From assembly GCA_947588845.1 (NCBI GenBank), contig CANQAR010000007.1, forward strand, positions 1-64,000: a DNA stretch of 64,000 nt, read 5' to 3'. This DNA comes from an uncultured Lachnospiraceae bacterium (GTDB taxonomy: Bacteria > Bacillota > Clostridia > Lachnospirales > Lachnospiraceae). A program made the position numbers and the translations under genes. The first letter of the stretch is position 1; each line of letters begins with the position of its first letter. Under the pieces are notes generated by a model. The model was not told the origin of the DNA. It saw only the letters and a program-made list of their open reading frames with translations, and did not search any database. Of this stretch, positions 26,381 to 34,923 are shown in pieces.

Positions 26381-28219
26381 ATGAAAGTGGACAAGATGAA
26401 TGAAAATTTCAATGGAATGGGGACAATGGAGCAGGAGGACAGCGGCCTTCATCTGCTGAAAAAGGGACAAAAAGGGCTGCGGTACGCATTGTTCAGCCGG
26501 GTCGGGATCATGCTGCTTCTGCTGATTCTGCAGGTGATGGTTCTGTTGGGTATATTTAAATGGTTCAATAATTTTCTGCCGCATATGTTGGGAGGCGCCG
26601 TGCTTTTTAACATCTGCATGGTGCTGTACCTGATCAACAGTGCGATCGATCCTACCGCGAAAATCACCTGGCTGATCGTGATCATGATGTTCCCGGTATT
26701 TGGGGCGCTTCTGTTCTGGTATACCCAGAGCGAGGTCGGACACCGGGCAGTGAAGAAGCGTCTGGAGGATATTCTGGCCGTCACGAACGGGAAACTGAAG
26801 CAGGATAAAAAAACGTTTTCTGATCTGGAAAAGGAGAATCCGGAAGAGGCGGCTCTGGCTCACTACTTCCAGCGAAGCGGCGGTTTTCCAGTGTATGCGG
26901 ACACGCAGGTGACGTATTTTCCGCTGGGCGAGGACAAGTTTGCGGAGATGCTGGCGCAGCTTCGGCAGGCGGAACATTATATTTTCATGGAATATTTTAT
27001 TGTGGATGAGGGACTGATGTGGGGCAGGATTCTGGAGATTCTTGCGCAGAAAGTCAAGGAGGGCGTGGATGTCAAAGTTATGTACGACGGCACCTGCGAA
27101 TTTTCCACGCTGCCTTACAATTATCCGGAAAAGCTTCAGAAACTGGGGATTCAGTGCAAGATGTTTTCTCCGATGTCGCCGTTTTTGTCCACGCACTATA
27201 ATTACCGGGATCATCGCAAGATCCTGGTGATCGATGGACATACCGCGTTTACCGGCGGCGTGAATCTGGCGGACGAGTATATCAACCGGATCGAGAGGTT
27301 CGGACACTGGAAGGATACGGCCATTATGCTGAAAGGCGAGGCGGCGAAGAGTTTTGCGCTGATGTTCCTGCAGATGTGGGGTGTCACGGAACGTCTGCCG
27401 GAGTTTGAGCGGTATCTGGGTGTGGCAGTTTCAGGCGAACAGGGAGACCTGGCAGCAGAGAATGAACAGGGCATGAGCGCTGTTTCGGACAGTGGTTCGG
27501 AAGTGGAGAATGAGAGTGCCTCTTCGAACGGTGATCTGGCAGCAGAGAATGAACAGGGCATGAGCGCTGTTTCGGACAGTGGTTCGGAAGTGGAGAATGA
27601 GAGTGCCTCTTCGAACGGTGATCTGGCAGCAGAGAATGAACAGAATAAGTGTGCCGTTTCAAAGGGGCAGAATGGATACGTGATCCCGTTTGGTGACTGT
27701 CCGCTGGACGAAAATAAAGTGGGAGAGCGCGTCTACATGGATATTCTGAACCGTGCGGTCCGCTATGTACATATCATGTCGCCTTATCTGATCCTGGACG
27801 GAGAGATGGAGACCGCCCTGAAATTTGCCGCTGAAAGGGGAGTGGATGTCCGGCTGATTCTGCCGGGGATCCCGGACAAAGCTGCACCGTACGCGCTTGC
27901 GAAGACGCATTACAAATCTCTGCGGGCATCCGGCGTGAAGATCTACGAGTATACGCCGGGCTTTGTGCATGCGAAGGTGTTTGTCAGCGACGACTGCCGC
28001 GCCGTGGTGGGTACGATCAATCTGGATTACCGCAGTCTGTACCATCATTTTGAGTGCGCTGCGTACATGTACCGGACGGACTGCATCGCGGATATCGAGG
28101 CGGATTTCCAGCAGACGATGGAGAAGTGCCAGCTCGTCACGGACGAGACGATCCGGAAGGAGAAGAAGTCCCGGAAGATAGTCGGCGCGGTGATGAAAGT
28201 GTTTTCGCCGCTGTTGTGA
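26381..28219 (+). CDS. cls: Cardiolipin synthase with a repeat insertion
   Basis: 612 residues. Two N-terminal membrane segments (about 40-100) precede two PLD domains: His278, Lys280, Asp285 in HRKILVID and His530, Lys532, Asp537 in HAKVFVSD. It makes cardiolipin from two phosphatidylglycerols at the membrane. The family is about 500 residues; the excess is residues about 355-428, which hold an 87-bp tandem repeat (27443-27655) between the two PLD halves. The start at 26381 follows GAGAGGGGG. Its 3' end is duplicated downstream. Confidence 0.92.
   Translation: MKVDKMNENFNGMGTMEQEDSGLHLLKKGQKGLRYALFSRVGIMLLLLILQVMVLLGIFKWFNNFLPHMLGGAVLFNICMVLYLINSAIDPTAKITWLIVIMMFPVFGALLFWYTQSEVGHRAVKKRLEDILAVTNGKLKQDKKTFSDLEKENPEEAALAHYFQRSGGFPVYADTQVTYFPLGEDKFAEMLAQLRQAEHYIFMEYFIVDEGLMWGRILEILAQKVKEGVDVKVMYDGTCEFSTLPYNYPEKLQKLGIQCKMFSPMSPFLSTHYNYRDHRKILVIDGHTAFTGGVNLADEYINRIERFGHWKDTAIMLKGEAAKSFALMFLQMWGVTERLPEFERYLGVAVSGEQGDLAAENEQGMSAVSDSGSEVENESASSNGDLAAENEQGMSAVSDSGSEVENESASSNGDLAAENEQNKCAVSKGQNGYVIPFGDCPLDENKVGERVYMDILNRAVRYVHIMSPYLILDGEMETALKFAAERGVDVRLILPGIPDKAAPYALAKTHYKSLRASGVKIYEYTPGFVHAKVFVSDDCRAVVGTINLDYRSLYHHFECAAYMYRTDCIADIEADFQQTMEKCQLVTDETIRKEKKSRKIVGAVMKVFSPLL
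27443..27655 (+). repeat. 87-bp in-frame tandem repeat inside cls
   Basis: Unit 1 is 27443-27529 and unit 2 is 27530-27616, nearly identical, followed by a partial third unit to about 27655. The encoded unit starts GDLAAENEQGMSAVSDSGS and is acidic and Ser-rich, so probably unstructured. Confidence 0.95.
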
Positions 28220-28309
28220 GATGACAGGTGCCCGGAATGGAAAGCTGGAGTTCCGGAAGATAGTGAGAGTGGTGATAAAAGTGTTCTCGCCGCTGCTGTG
28301 AGATGACAG
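28171..28309 (+). repeat. Duplicated 3' end of cls
   Basis: Bases 28171-28227, covering the last codons and stop of cls, recur at 28253-28309 with 7 differences in 57 (period 82). Both copies contain GAAAGTGTT or AAAAGTGTT, CGCCGCTG and GTGAGATGACAG. The second copy is outside any gene. Confidence 0.9.
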
Positions 28310-28439
28310 TCTGGCCGAAAGGAGCAGCAGGAGAGAGAATGGTCTGTCGCTGTGAGAGAGCGGACAGGCTGTCTGGTGAGAGCAGGGGAAAGAGAGATGA
28401 GGGCAGCCTGACAGGGCTCCCGCAGGATTTCGAAAAAAG

Positions 28440-28467
28440 TTGCCGGTTGTTACCCGGCAATTTTTTT
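28440..28467. terminator. Bidirectional terminator between cls and the helicase
   Basis: Stem TTGCCGG (28440-28446) / CCGGCAA (28454-28460) followed by seven T, with AAAAAA on the opposite side. The helicase stop codon (28450-28452) is in the loop. Confidence 0.8.
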
Positions 28468-30204
28468 CATACAGATCCAGTAATTTTTTTCCCGGATATT
28501 TTCTGCTTCCCGAATCTTTCTTTCAATCTGCTCGTGATCGGACTGCCAGTCTGAGCGGACGATCCCAAGGTGCAGACAGCGCTGTATTTCAGCCATCGTC
28601 TTGTCGTCCGCTCCTTTGCGCTTCATAGTTTCCAGAAGTGAAGATGCTGCGGCGTCATAGCGAGGGTTTTCAAAGCCGCGGGCTTCAGAGGAATAATTCA
28701 TTTCCAGATAGCGGAAGCTGCCTGCATCAGGCAGAAAGTACCGGTCCTCCACAGACTGTTCGATGTGAAGATAGTAGAGCGATGCCCGCTCTTTTCCGTC
28801 TTTTTTGCGGATAATGCGGCCAAGGCGCTGGATGCGCTGGCGCTGCATGGAAGTTCCGGAGAGGATAATTCCGATGGAGGCATCCGGGATATCCACGCCT
28901 TCATCCAGGGATCTGCAGGAGATCAGGATGCGAAATTCTCCGGTCCGGAAGCGGTTCAGCGCATTTCGGTTCGCGGTCTGTCCCATGCGGGAATGACAGC
29001 GTCCCACTTTTCCGGGATAACGGCGGTGCAGGTGAGCGTACAGTTCTTCCGCCTGACGGATGCGCTCTCCGAAGATCAGAATTTTTTCTGTCTCGGGGAG
29101 CCGCAGGATCAGGTCGTATGCGCAAAAGATCCGGGAAGAGGCCAGACATACCAGGCTTTTCCTCCTGTAGGTGAGGTTCATATATGAGGAGGCCTCCTGC
29201 GCAGTTTTCGGATTTTTATCCCCGGCAAGGATGCGCAGCAGTTCAAACTGTTCTTTCAGACTGCCGTGTTTCAGACCGGGATGAACGGAGGTCAGACGGC
29301 TGTACAGTATGCTCATTTTGTCGGTGATCTCCAGGTATTCGGCCTGTTCTTCCGGCTGAAAGGACAGACCGACGTGAAAGATGTCGCAGGGACATACATT
29401 CTGCAGTGCGGATGCCTGTGAGATTCCATAACTGTAGATTTTCCGGCCCAGCACAGAGGTAAGATAGTCCTGCGAGTGTCCGGACGGCAAGGTCGCGGTC
29501 AGACCGAGAGAGAAAAAATGGTCTCTGTATTCGTTCATGTGCGGAAGAAATTCGAAAATCAGACGGTTCTGCTCGCTTTCGTAGCGGTGGCATTCGTCCG
29601 CAATCAGAAGGACGGGGGCGCCGCTTCTGAGGTCGGATAAAATCTGCCTTGCCAGTTCATACCGGGCAGAATTGATCACATAAATCATATACTTATAGTT
29701 CTTTTCCGTACGAAAACCGCCGCCGCACATGCCTGCCCGGAACTTTGTGGCATGCCCGCTGTCATGCAGAACTGTCCGGGAGTTTATGCCGGGAGCTGTT
29801 TTTTCATATCCGCGGCCGTGCAGAACTGTCCGGGAGTTTATGCCGGGAGCTGTTTTTTCATATTCGCTGTCATGCATACCTGCCTGGAAGTTTGCTCCGG
29901 AGAATGCTTCATCCCGTCTGGCGGCGTATGGTTCTGCCTGAAATTCTGCTTCAGGTGTTGAGTCCTGAGCGGCGGCAAAAAATTCCTGCAGATTCCGGTT
30001 CCACTGACGCATCAGTGCGCTGGTAGGCACAACAATTTTCACGAGAAGCTTTTGTCCGAACGCATTGTCCAGACGGCTGGCGGCAGTCAGCGCAAGCAGA
30101 GTTTTTCCGGTTCCGGTGGCGGCCTGGACGATGCCGCGGCAATGATTTGCGAACCAGAGATCCAGACATCTTTTTTGCCACGGATAGAGTTCTTTCTTTT
30201 CCAT
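28450..30204 (-). CDS. DEAD/DEAH-type SF2 helicase with a repeat insertion
   Basis: 584 residues. Walker A AATGTGKT (28-35), DECH box (203-206), TATLP (motif III-like) and the C-terminal RIQRLGRIIRKKDGKE (motif VI) mark an SF2 helicase of the type III restriction/UvrB-like kind. It should move on or unwind DNA or RNA using ATP. Residues about 81-168 are an in-frame low-complexity insertion with a 54-bp tandem repeat. It diverges from a three-gene operon of a coiled-coil protein and two ATPases, a layout like other helicase-ATPase systems. A BREX-like or DNA-processing role is inference. Confidence 0.88.
   Translation of the reverse strand: MEKKELYPWQKRCLDLWFANHCRGIVQAATGTGKTLLALTAASRLDNAFGQKLLVKIVVPTSALMRQWNRNLQEFFAAAQDSTPEAEFQAEPYAARRDEAFSGANFQAGMHDSEYEKTAPGINSRTVLHGRGYEKTAPGINSRTVLHDSGHATKFRAGMCGGGFRTEKNYKYMIYVINSARYELARQILSDLRSGAPVLLIADECHRYESEQNRLIFEFLPHMNEYRDHFFSLGLTATLPSGHSQDYLTSVLGRKIYSYGISQASALQNVCPCDIFHVGLSFQPEEQAEYLEITDKMSILYSRLTSVHPGLKHGSLKEQFELLRILAGDKNPKTAQEASSYMNLTYRRKSLVCLASSRIFCAYDLILRLPETEKILIFGERIRQAEELYAHLHRRYPGKVGRCHSRMGQTANRNALNRFRTGEFRILISCRSLDEGVDIPDASIGIILSGTSMQRQRIQRLGRIIRKKDGKERASLYYLHIEQSVEDRYFLPDAGSFRYLEMNYSSEARGFENPRYDAAASSLLETMKRKGADDKTMAEIQRCLHLGIVRSDWQSDHEQIERKIREAENIREKNYWICMKKIAG
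29767..29874 (-). repeat. 54-bp tandem repeat inside the helicase gene
   Basis: Two 54-bp units, 29767-29820 and 29821-29874, with at least 43 identical bases. They encode the repeated residues YEKTAPGINSRTVLH (115-129 and 133-147). Confidence 0.95.
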
Positions 30205-30638
30205 ACGATACCTCTTTGGTTGAACAATAAACTTTCATGCCCACGCTGCGGGCAACACCATGAATGAAAGCCCACGAATCGCTCCGTGCCTCTGGCACTT
30301 CCGCGCTTCTGCCCCGCATTCGCAAAGTCTACGCTCCGTTTCGGGTCTCCACTCCGTTTCGGTCGGTTCTAAACGAGCGCCACTGGCGCTCAGAACCGGC
30401 GCCAAACGTGTGCCACTGGCACACGGCGCCACATCGCTCATGTTCATTCGCGCTGCTGTTTTGCTCATACGGGTTAGCGTCTCTCATACATGATCAGTCT
30501 GGCAAGCAAGCTTGCCGCCTGTTCCTGTATGGAGACTGGGCTTTCAAAGTAAACAAAGGATTGAAAACAGGAGATAATTCATTTATACTGTAAAAGCAAA
30601 TATCCTATATGATACAATATCTTGCGGAGGATGAAAAG
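30205..30638. repeat. Divergent gap with a bounded family 1 element (30266-30545)
   Basis: A 280-base element bounded by a perfect inverted repeat GAAAGCCCA (30266-30274) / TGGGCTTTC (30537-30545). Inside, in reverse orientation to the 3831 copy, are CTCCGTTTCGG and GGTCGGTTCTAAACGAGCGC blocks plus CGCCACTGGCGCT and TGTGCCACTGGCACA palindromes. It lies between the helicase and ATPase genes, so it could shape their promoters. No coding frame is convincing. Confidence 0.65.
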
Positions 30639-31406
30639 ATGAATTACGAAGATTTTTATGTGGAAATGCAGGCGAAGGAAAAAGCGATGAAGGATAATCT
30701 GGCGGGGATTCAGAAGTTGTTTAAGATGATCAGCCGCGAGACGGAGAATGGTGAGATCAGGGGGCTTGGCAGGGATCTGGATTCTATGGCTGAGGCCGTG
30801 GATACCCTTGCATCGACCCTGAGAGAGATGAAGAATACGGTTTCTGGTTTTGACGCGAAGGATTATTTTGAGAGCGGGGATTTTGCGGAGCAGATGCTGC
30901 AGGAATGCAGGGAAAAGAACGTAAATGTCCGCGGGGAGTTTCCGGTTTATGAGATGTTTCCATACAGAGTCAGGCTGGACGTGGAAAATCAGGATGTCTA
31001 CATTGACCGCAAAAAGATTTCGTGCGTGCGTCCGCGGAAGGTGGTCGAGACAATCAAAAACGGGCAGGAAAGGCTCAACAGGGCTTCTTTTAACGCGCTC
31101 ACTTTTGCCAGCGAGCTGGCGGACGCGTATGATCTGGCGGTTCTCAAACTGAATAAAAGACCGGATGCGGATATTTATCTGACGAGTCTGTATAAATTCC
31201 TCGCGCCGATGAGCCGTTTCCGGAAAGATTACGACCAGCAGAGCTTTGCGTTTGACCTGGCAAGGCTGTATATTTCCGGAATAGAGGAAACGAAAAGCGG
31301 GAGAAAAATCCAGTTCGGGCCGAGCAGGATCATGAACAAATCAATCCGAATCCTTGACAGGGAAGGAAAGGAACAGTATCTGGCGACAATTCGTTTTTAC
31401 AAATGA
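30639..31406 (+). CDS. Unknown coiled-coil-like protein of a helicase-ATPase module
   Basis: 255 residues. Residues about 1-75 are rich in Glu, Lys and Leu (AKEKAMKDNLAGIQKLFKMI) and look helical, perhaps coiled-coil. The rest (about 95-255) is a mixed domain with no motif I recognise. The start at 30639 has GGAGG 8 bases upstream. It is 12 bases ahead of the first ATPase gene, so the two are surely co-transcribed. It could be the DNA-binding or sensor subunit. Confidence 0.7.
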   Translation: MNYEDFYVEMQAKEKAMKDNLAGIQKLFKMISRETENGEIRGLGRDLDSMAEAVDTLASTLREMKNTVSGFDAKDYFESGDFAEQMLQECREKNVNVRGEFPVYEMFPYRVRLDVENQDVYIDRKKISCVRPRKVVETIKNGQERLNRASFNALTFASELADAYDLAVLKLNKRPDADIYLTSLYKFLAPMSRFRKDYDQQSFAFDLARLYISGIEETKSGRKIQFGPSRIMNKSIRILDREGKEQYLATIRFYK

Positions 31407-31418
31407 GGGTAAACGACA

Positions 31419-32594
31419 ATGAGATCGGAACAGTACAAAAGCGCTGAAGCGTACGGGATTCATTTTCTTTCTGATTTCTGGGAAGAAAAATATCTGGAAG
31501 AGTACATTAAAGACGGTGGAAGCAAAATAAAATTTGTCTCCGGGCGGAGCGGAAGCGGGAAGACGCATTTTCTGCGTCTGATGACTGGTATTGCGAAGGA
31601 GAAAAACTACAGGACGGTTCAGTTTTCCGCGAAAGATATCTGGATGCATGATTTCCGGGAAATTTATATTGAGATTTTTCATCAGTGCGATATCATGGAC
31701 TGTCTTGCCGCTGTCGGCAGGCATCTGATCCGCGAGATGGGATTTGATGATCAGGAGATACCGGAGGGAATGCAGTTTATCGATTACCTCTCGCAGAATA
31801 ATATGGGAGATGCGCTGACAAAGCGGGAGATCCGGGCGCAGCTGAAGGAGATTTTTCTGGATAATCCCATGCTGGACAATAATTTTGCACTGGCATGCAG
31901 CATGCTGACGGGAAGTATTCTGGGATATCCTGTTCTGGAAGAACAGAATAAGCTGCTGCTTCTGGCCTGGCTGGAGGGGGATCGGACAGTCAAGCTTTCG
32001 CAGCTGCGCACGCTTGGATTTTATCCGTGCAGGATTACAAAATATAATGCGCGGCATATGCTCCGTTCCCTCGCGGAGGTCATTCATATGGGAGGATCTT
32101 CGGGGCTGTTTGTTACGATTGATGATCTGGAGATCCTGATCAGCCGTTCAAGCCTTGAGACGGTTCATTATACGAAAATGAAACGGGAGGATACCTACGA
32201 GAGTATCCGTCAGCTGATTGATGATATTGACAGTATGAAACATATTATGTTTGTTCTGGCTTTTGACCGGGCGCTGACCGACGACGAGAATGCCGGTCTG
32301 AAATCCTATCAGGCGCTCTGGATGAGAATACAGAATGAAATCGTGGGAGAGCGGTTCAACTGCTTTGCCGACATGGTGGATATGGACAGGCTGGCGGAAC
32401 AGGAGTATACGCCGGAAGTAGTGGTCGCGATCTCGGAAAGTCTGGCGGAGCGGCAGAAAACTGTGCAGGCGGTCAGGCCGCTTGGACTGGAGGAAGCGCA
32501 GGAGATTGTGCGGCAGGCGCGCACCGGTGCTGTGGGGATTCCGCAGCTGATCCAGGCTGCCATGCAGGAGGAGGATTCCAGAAATGACGTATGA
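31419..32594 (+). CDS. P-loop ATPase 1, BrxC/BrxD-like (DUF2791-type)
   Basis: 391 residues. Walker A is SGRSGSGKTH (about 44-53) and a Walker B-like LFVTIDDLEIL is near 235. The flanking layout resembles BREX ATP-binding proteins BrxC/BrxD. It overlaps the next ATPase gene by 11 bases and is 12 bases after the unknown gene. Having two different ATPases in tandem suggests a hetero-oligomer. Family assignment is from recall of motif layout; role is inferred. Confidence 0.7.
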   Translation: MRSEQYKSAEAYGIHFLSDFWEEKYLEEYIKDGGSKIKFVSGRSGSGKTHFLRLMTGIAKEKNYRTVQFSAKDIWMHDFREIYIEIFHQCDIMDCLAAVGRHLIREMGFDDQEIPEGMQFIDYLSQNNMGDALTKREIRAQLKEIFLDNPMLDNNFALACSMLTGSILGYPVLEEQNKLLLLAWLEGDRTVKLSQLRTLGFYPCRITKYNARHMLRSLAEVIHMGGSSGLFVTIDDLEILISRSSLETVHYTKMKREDTYESIRQLIDDIDSMKHIMFVLAFDRALTDDENAGLKSYQALWMRIQNEIVGERFNCFADMVDMDRLAEQEYTPEVVVAISESLAERQKTVQAVRPLGLEEAQEIVRQARTGAVGIPQLIQAAMQEEDSRNDV

Positions 32595-33783
32595 TATAGA
32601 GGCAAGACACATTGTGGAAGCTCTGCGCTCGGGAATTCCGTCCCGTGCGGTGGGGCAGTATTTTTCCGAGGCAAGGCCCAGGATTATGAAGGAGATCTCT
32701 GAGCGTCTGGACGCGGTGTGCGGCCAGGGCCGTTCGTCCGGAATGATCATCAGCGGAAAGTATGGGGAAGGGAAGACGCATCTTCTGAATACGGTATTTC
32801 ATCTGGCGGATTCCCGCAACATGGTGGTTTCTTTGATCTCGCTGAGCAAGGAAACTCCTATGGACAAGCTCTATCTGATCTATCAGAAAATAATGCAGAA
32901 TACGTATCTTCCCGGGCGGCAGCAGCCGGGATTCATGCATGAGATACAGAAAATATCGGCCAACAGTCCTGTGGCGAACGAGATGCTGTTTTACGCGCTG
33001 AAACAGCTGGAGACGGATAAGCTGTATTATCTGTTCCGCTCCTATCTGAATACGGAGGATTCGGATGAAAAGTTTCTTCTGCAGGCGGATATGGAGGGGG
33101 ATTTTATCGCGAATGCGCCGCTGAAAAAGATATACCGCCGTATTTTCGGGCAGCCGGTGAAATATAATGTAAATTTTACGAAGACAAAGCACTGCAGGGA
33201 TTATTTTTCCTTCATGAGCCACCTGTTCCTGCAGCTGGGCTATGGCGGCTGGGTAATTCTCATCGATGAGACGGAGCTGATGGGGCGGCTGGGGAAAAAG
33301 GCGCGGCTGAACGCTTACCGGAATATGGCGAAGTTTCTCCTTCCGGAGACATGTCCTGAATATACATTCAGTCTTTTTGCGCTCAGCGCTTCCTACGCGG
33401 AGGATGTAATCGAGGGGAAGCATGAATACGAGAACCTTGAGGAAATCTATCCGGAAGAACAGGAACCTGCAAAAACCGTTCTCAACCTGCTCTTAAAAGC
33501 GCCTCAGCTTCTTCCGCTGACAAAAGAGGAGATTAATGAGGTGCTTCAGAAGATACAGGATTTCCATGGGCGGGCGTACGGATGGACACCGGATTTGTCT
33601 GTTTCCTCTCTGACGGAGGCAACCCAGTCCGGAGGATATCTGCTCCGCACAAAGATAAGGGCCGCCATAGAGTTTCTGGATCAGCTGTATCAGTATGGCC
33701 AGGCGGGGAGGACGACGGTCAATGAGCTGGGTAAAGAAGTTTTTACGGAGGATGTGCCCTCTCTGGAAGAGATCGTCATGTGA
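32584..33783 (+). CDS. P-loop ATPase 2, BrxD-like (DUF2791)
   Basis: 399 residues. It begins EARHIVEALRSGIPSRAVGQ, typical of BrxD-like proteins. Walker A is SGKYGEGKTHLL (about 57-68) and Walker B GGWVILIDETELMG (about 220-233). The N-terminus fits the DUF2791/BREX ATPase family. In BREX type 2, BrxD lies with an Lhr-like helicase; here an SF2 helicase is divergent, but the methylase and PglZ phosphatase are missing, so it is not a classical BREX. Start overlaps ATPase 1. Confidence 0.75.
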   Translation: MTYDIEARHIVEALRSGIPSRAVGQYFSEARPRIMKEISERLDAVCGQGRSSGMIISGKYGEGKTHLLNTVFHLADSRNMVVSLISLSKETPMDKLYLIYQKIMQNTYLPGRQQPGFMHEIQKISANSPVANEMLFYALKQLETDKLYYLFRSYLNTEDSDEKFLLQADMEGDFIANAPLKKIYRRIFGQPVKYNVNFTKTKHCRDYFSFMSHLFLQLGYGGWVILIDETELMGRLGKKARLNAYRNMAKFLLPETCPEYTFSLFALSASYAEDVIEGKHEYENLEEIYPEEQEPAKTVLNLLLKAPQLLPLTKEEINEVLQKIQDFHGRAYGWTPDLSVSSLTEATQSGGYLLRTKIRAAIEFLDQLYQYGQAGRTTVNELGKEVFTEDVPSLEEIVM

Positions 33784-33940
33784 CACATTATTTCAGATAC
33801 AGGATAAGATGCTGGCCCGTATGAACAGCAGCGATTGTGAACGAGTGAAAGCAGTGCGGTTTGCGAATACGGGTCCGGCAGTAATCCCTCATACCGGATG
33901 CAGCGGCAGCGCCATGGATGAAGGCAGGAAGGGGGAAGAT

Positions 33941-34141
33941 ATGGGAAGGTATTTAAACAGCAGGATTCCTTTTGAAACATGGAAACAAATTTCCAGAACA
34001 CGTTTTTTTGTAGATAAAACCCTGCTTCTGGAAGATATTTTAGATGCGGCTGAGACAGATGGACAAAGATTTCTGTGTATTACAAGACCGCGGCGTTTCG
34101 GAAAAAGTGTGATGGCAAATATGGTTGGAGTGATGATATGA
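33941..34141 (+). pseudogene. Truncated AAA-ATPase-like gene (N-terminus only)
   Basis: 66 residues, GRYLNSRIPFETWKQISRTR, ending just after the Walker A-like RPRRFGKSVMANM. Full relatives have over 500 residues (compare the protein at 22841-24577). An RBS is intact (GGAAGGGGGAAG), but the frame runs out at the start of the DUF3877-like gene, whose ATG overlaps its last bases. Probably a remnant left by a deletion or insertion. It is a different subfamily from the other two copies. Confidence 0.8.
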
Positions 34142-34671
34142 ACTTTTTAAAATTGGAGCAGAATATCTGCGACGTTATAAAAGAGGAGCAGATCAAGCTG
34201 GGATATCAGAGCGAGACGATCCGCCTGTATTATCCGCTCGGATCGCTCAATAATTTTCTGGGAACCGCATTTGATACAGAAGAAATGAAGCAGGCGCTGG
34301 TCGGGTTTACTGACTGGGCAGCGCCGAGGTTTGGGCAGATCCACATTACAAACAAGGCGGAGCGGTTCTGCTTCCGATTTCCGCCTGAGACGGCGGACTA
34401 TGTGCATGAACATACGGAGCAGGGCGGTTTTCTCTATGACCTTATCCATACGGTGTCCGGGCACGGCGTCACGATAGAGGATGTGCTTGCACAGTTTCGG
34501 AAATATTCCAGCCGTGTGCACGTGGAGAAAGTCACGAACGGAGAGTTTGACTGGCTGGTGTATTTCGAGGACGGAAATCCCGACGAGTATCGGTACTGCC
34601 TTACCAATGAGGGACATCACGTCATCTATCATCGATATACAGAGGAAGATTACCGGGAGTTTTATTTTTGA
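34138..34671 (+). CDS. DUF3877-like protein
   Basis: 177 residues. It begins MNFLKLEQNICDVIKEEQIK and LGYQSETIRLYYPLGSLNNF, which I recall from the DUF3877 family of Lachnospiraceae; function unknown. RBS GGAG (34126-34129) 8 bases upstream fixes the start at 34138. It overlaps the truncated AAA gene. No membrane segment or signal. GC content is still like the host here, dropping sharply just downstream. Confidence 0.65.
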   Translation: MNFLKLEQNICDVIKEEQIKLGYQSETIRLYYPLGSLNNFLGTAFDTEEMKQALVGFTDWAAPRFGQIHITNKAERFCFRFPPETADYVHEHTEQGGFLYDLIHTVSGHGVTIEDVLAQFRKYSSRVHVEKVTNGEFDWLVYFEDGNPDEYRYCLTNEGHHVIYHRYTEEDYREFYF

Positions 34672-34725
34672 AGGCAATAAGCAAAACAGGAATGTGGCAC
34701 GTCTTTGAATTTTTACAAAATATGA

Positions 34726-34754
34726 TTTATATTTACATTGTTTGATGTTATAAT
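34726..34754 (+). promoter_or_regulatory. Possible promoter of the AT-rich cassette
   Basis: TTTATA (34726-34731), 17 bases, TATAAT (34749-34754), 169 bases before the first gene. The -10 box is consensus; the -35 box is weak. Confidence 0.45.
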
Positions 34755-34923
34755 GCAAACATATATTTTTAATAGATAAAAAATATTATTCAAAACGAGA
34801 AAAGAAACTTTTTGAAATGGCGATAGATGTAGAGGAAGTTGTAGTATGCTAGAATAACGATGGAGTGTCGATTTGAATTAAAAAGTTAATATGATTGTAT
34901 TTCAAAGAGAGAAGGTCGAAGAG

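Noticed and set aside
28450-33783. Calling the helicase-ATPase block a BREX system
   Set aside because: No PglX methylase, PglZ phosphatase, BrxA or BrxB is present in the window, so only a BREX-like ATPase relationship is claimed.
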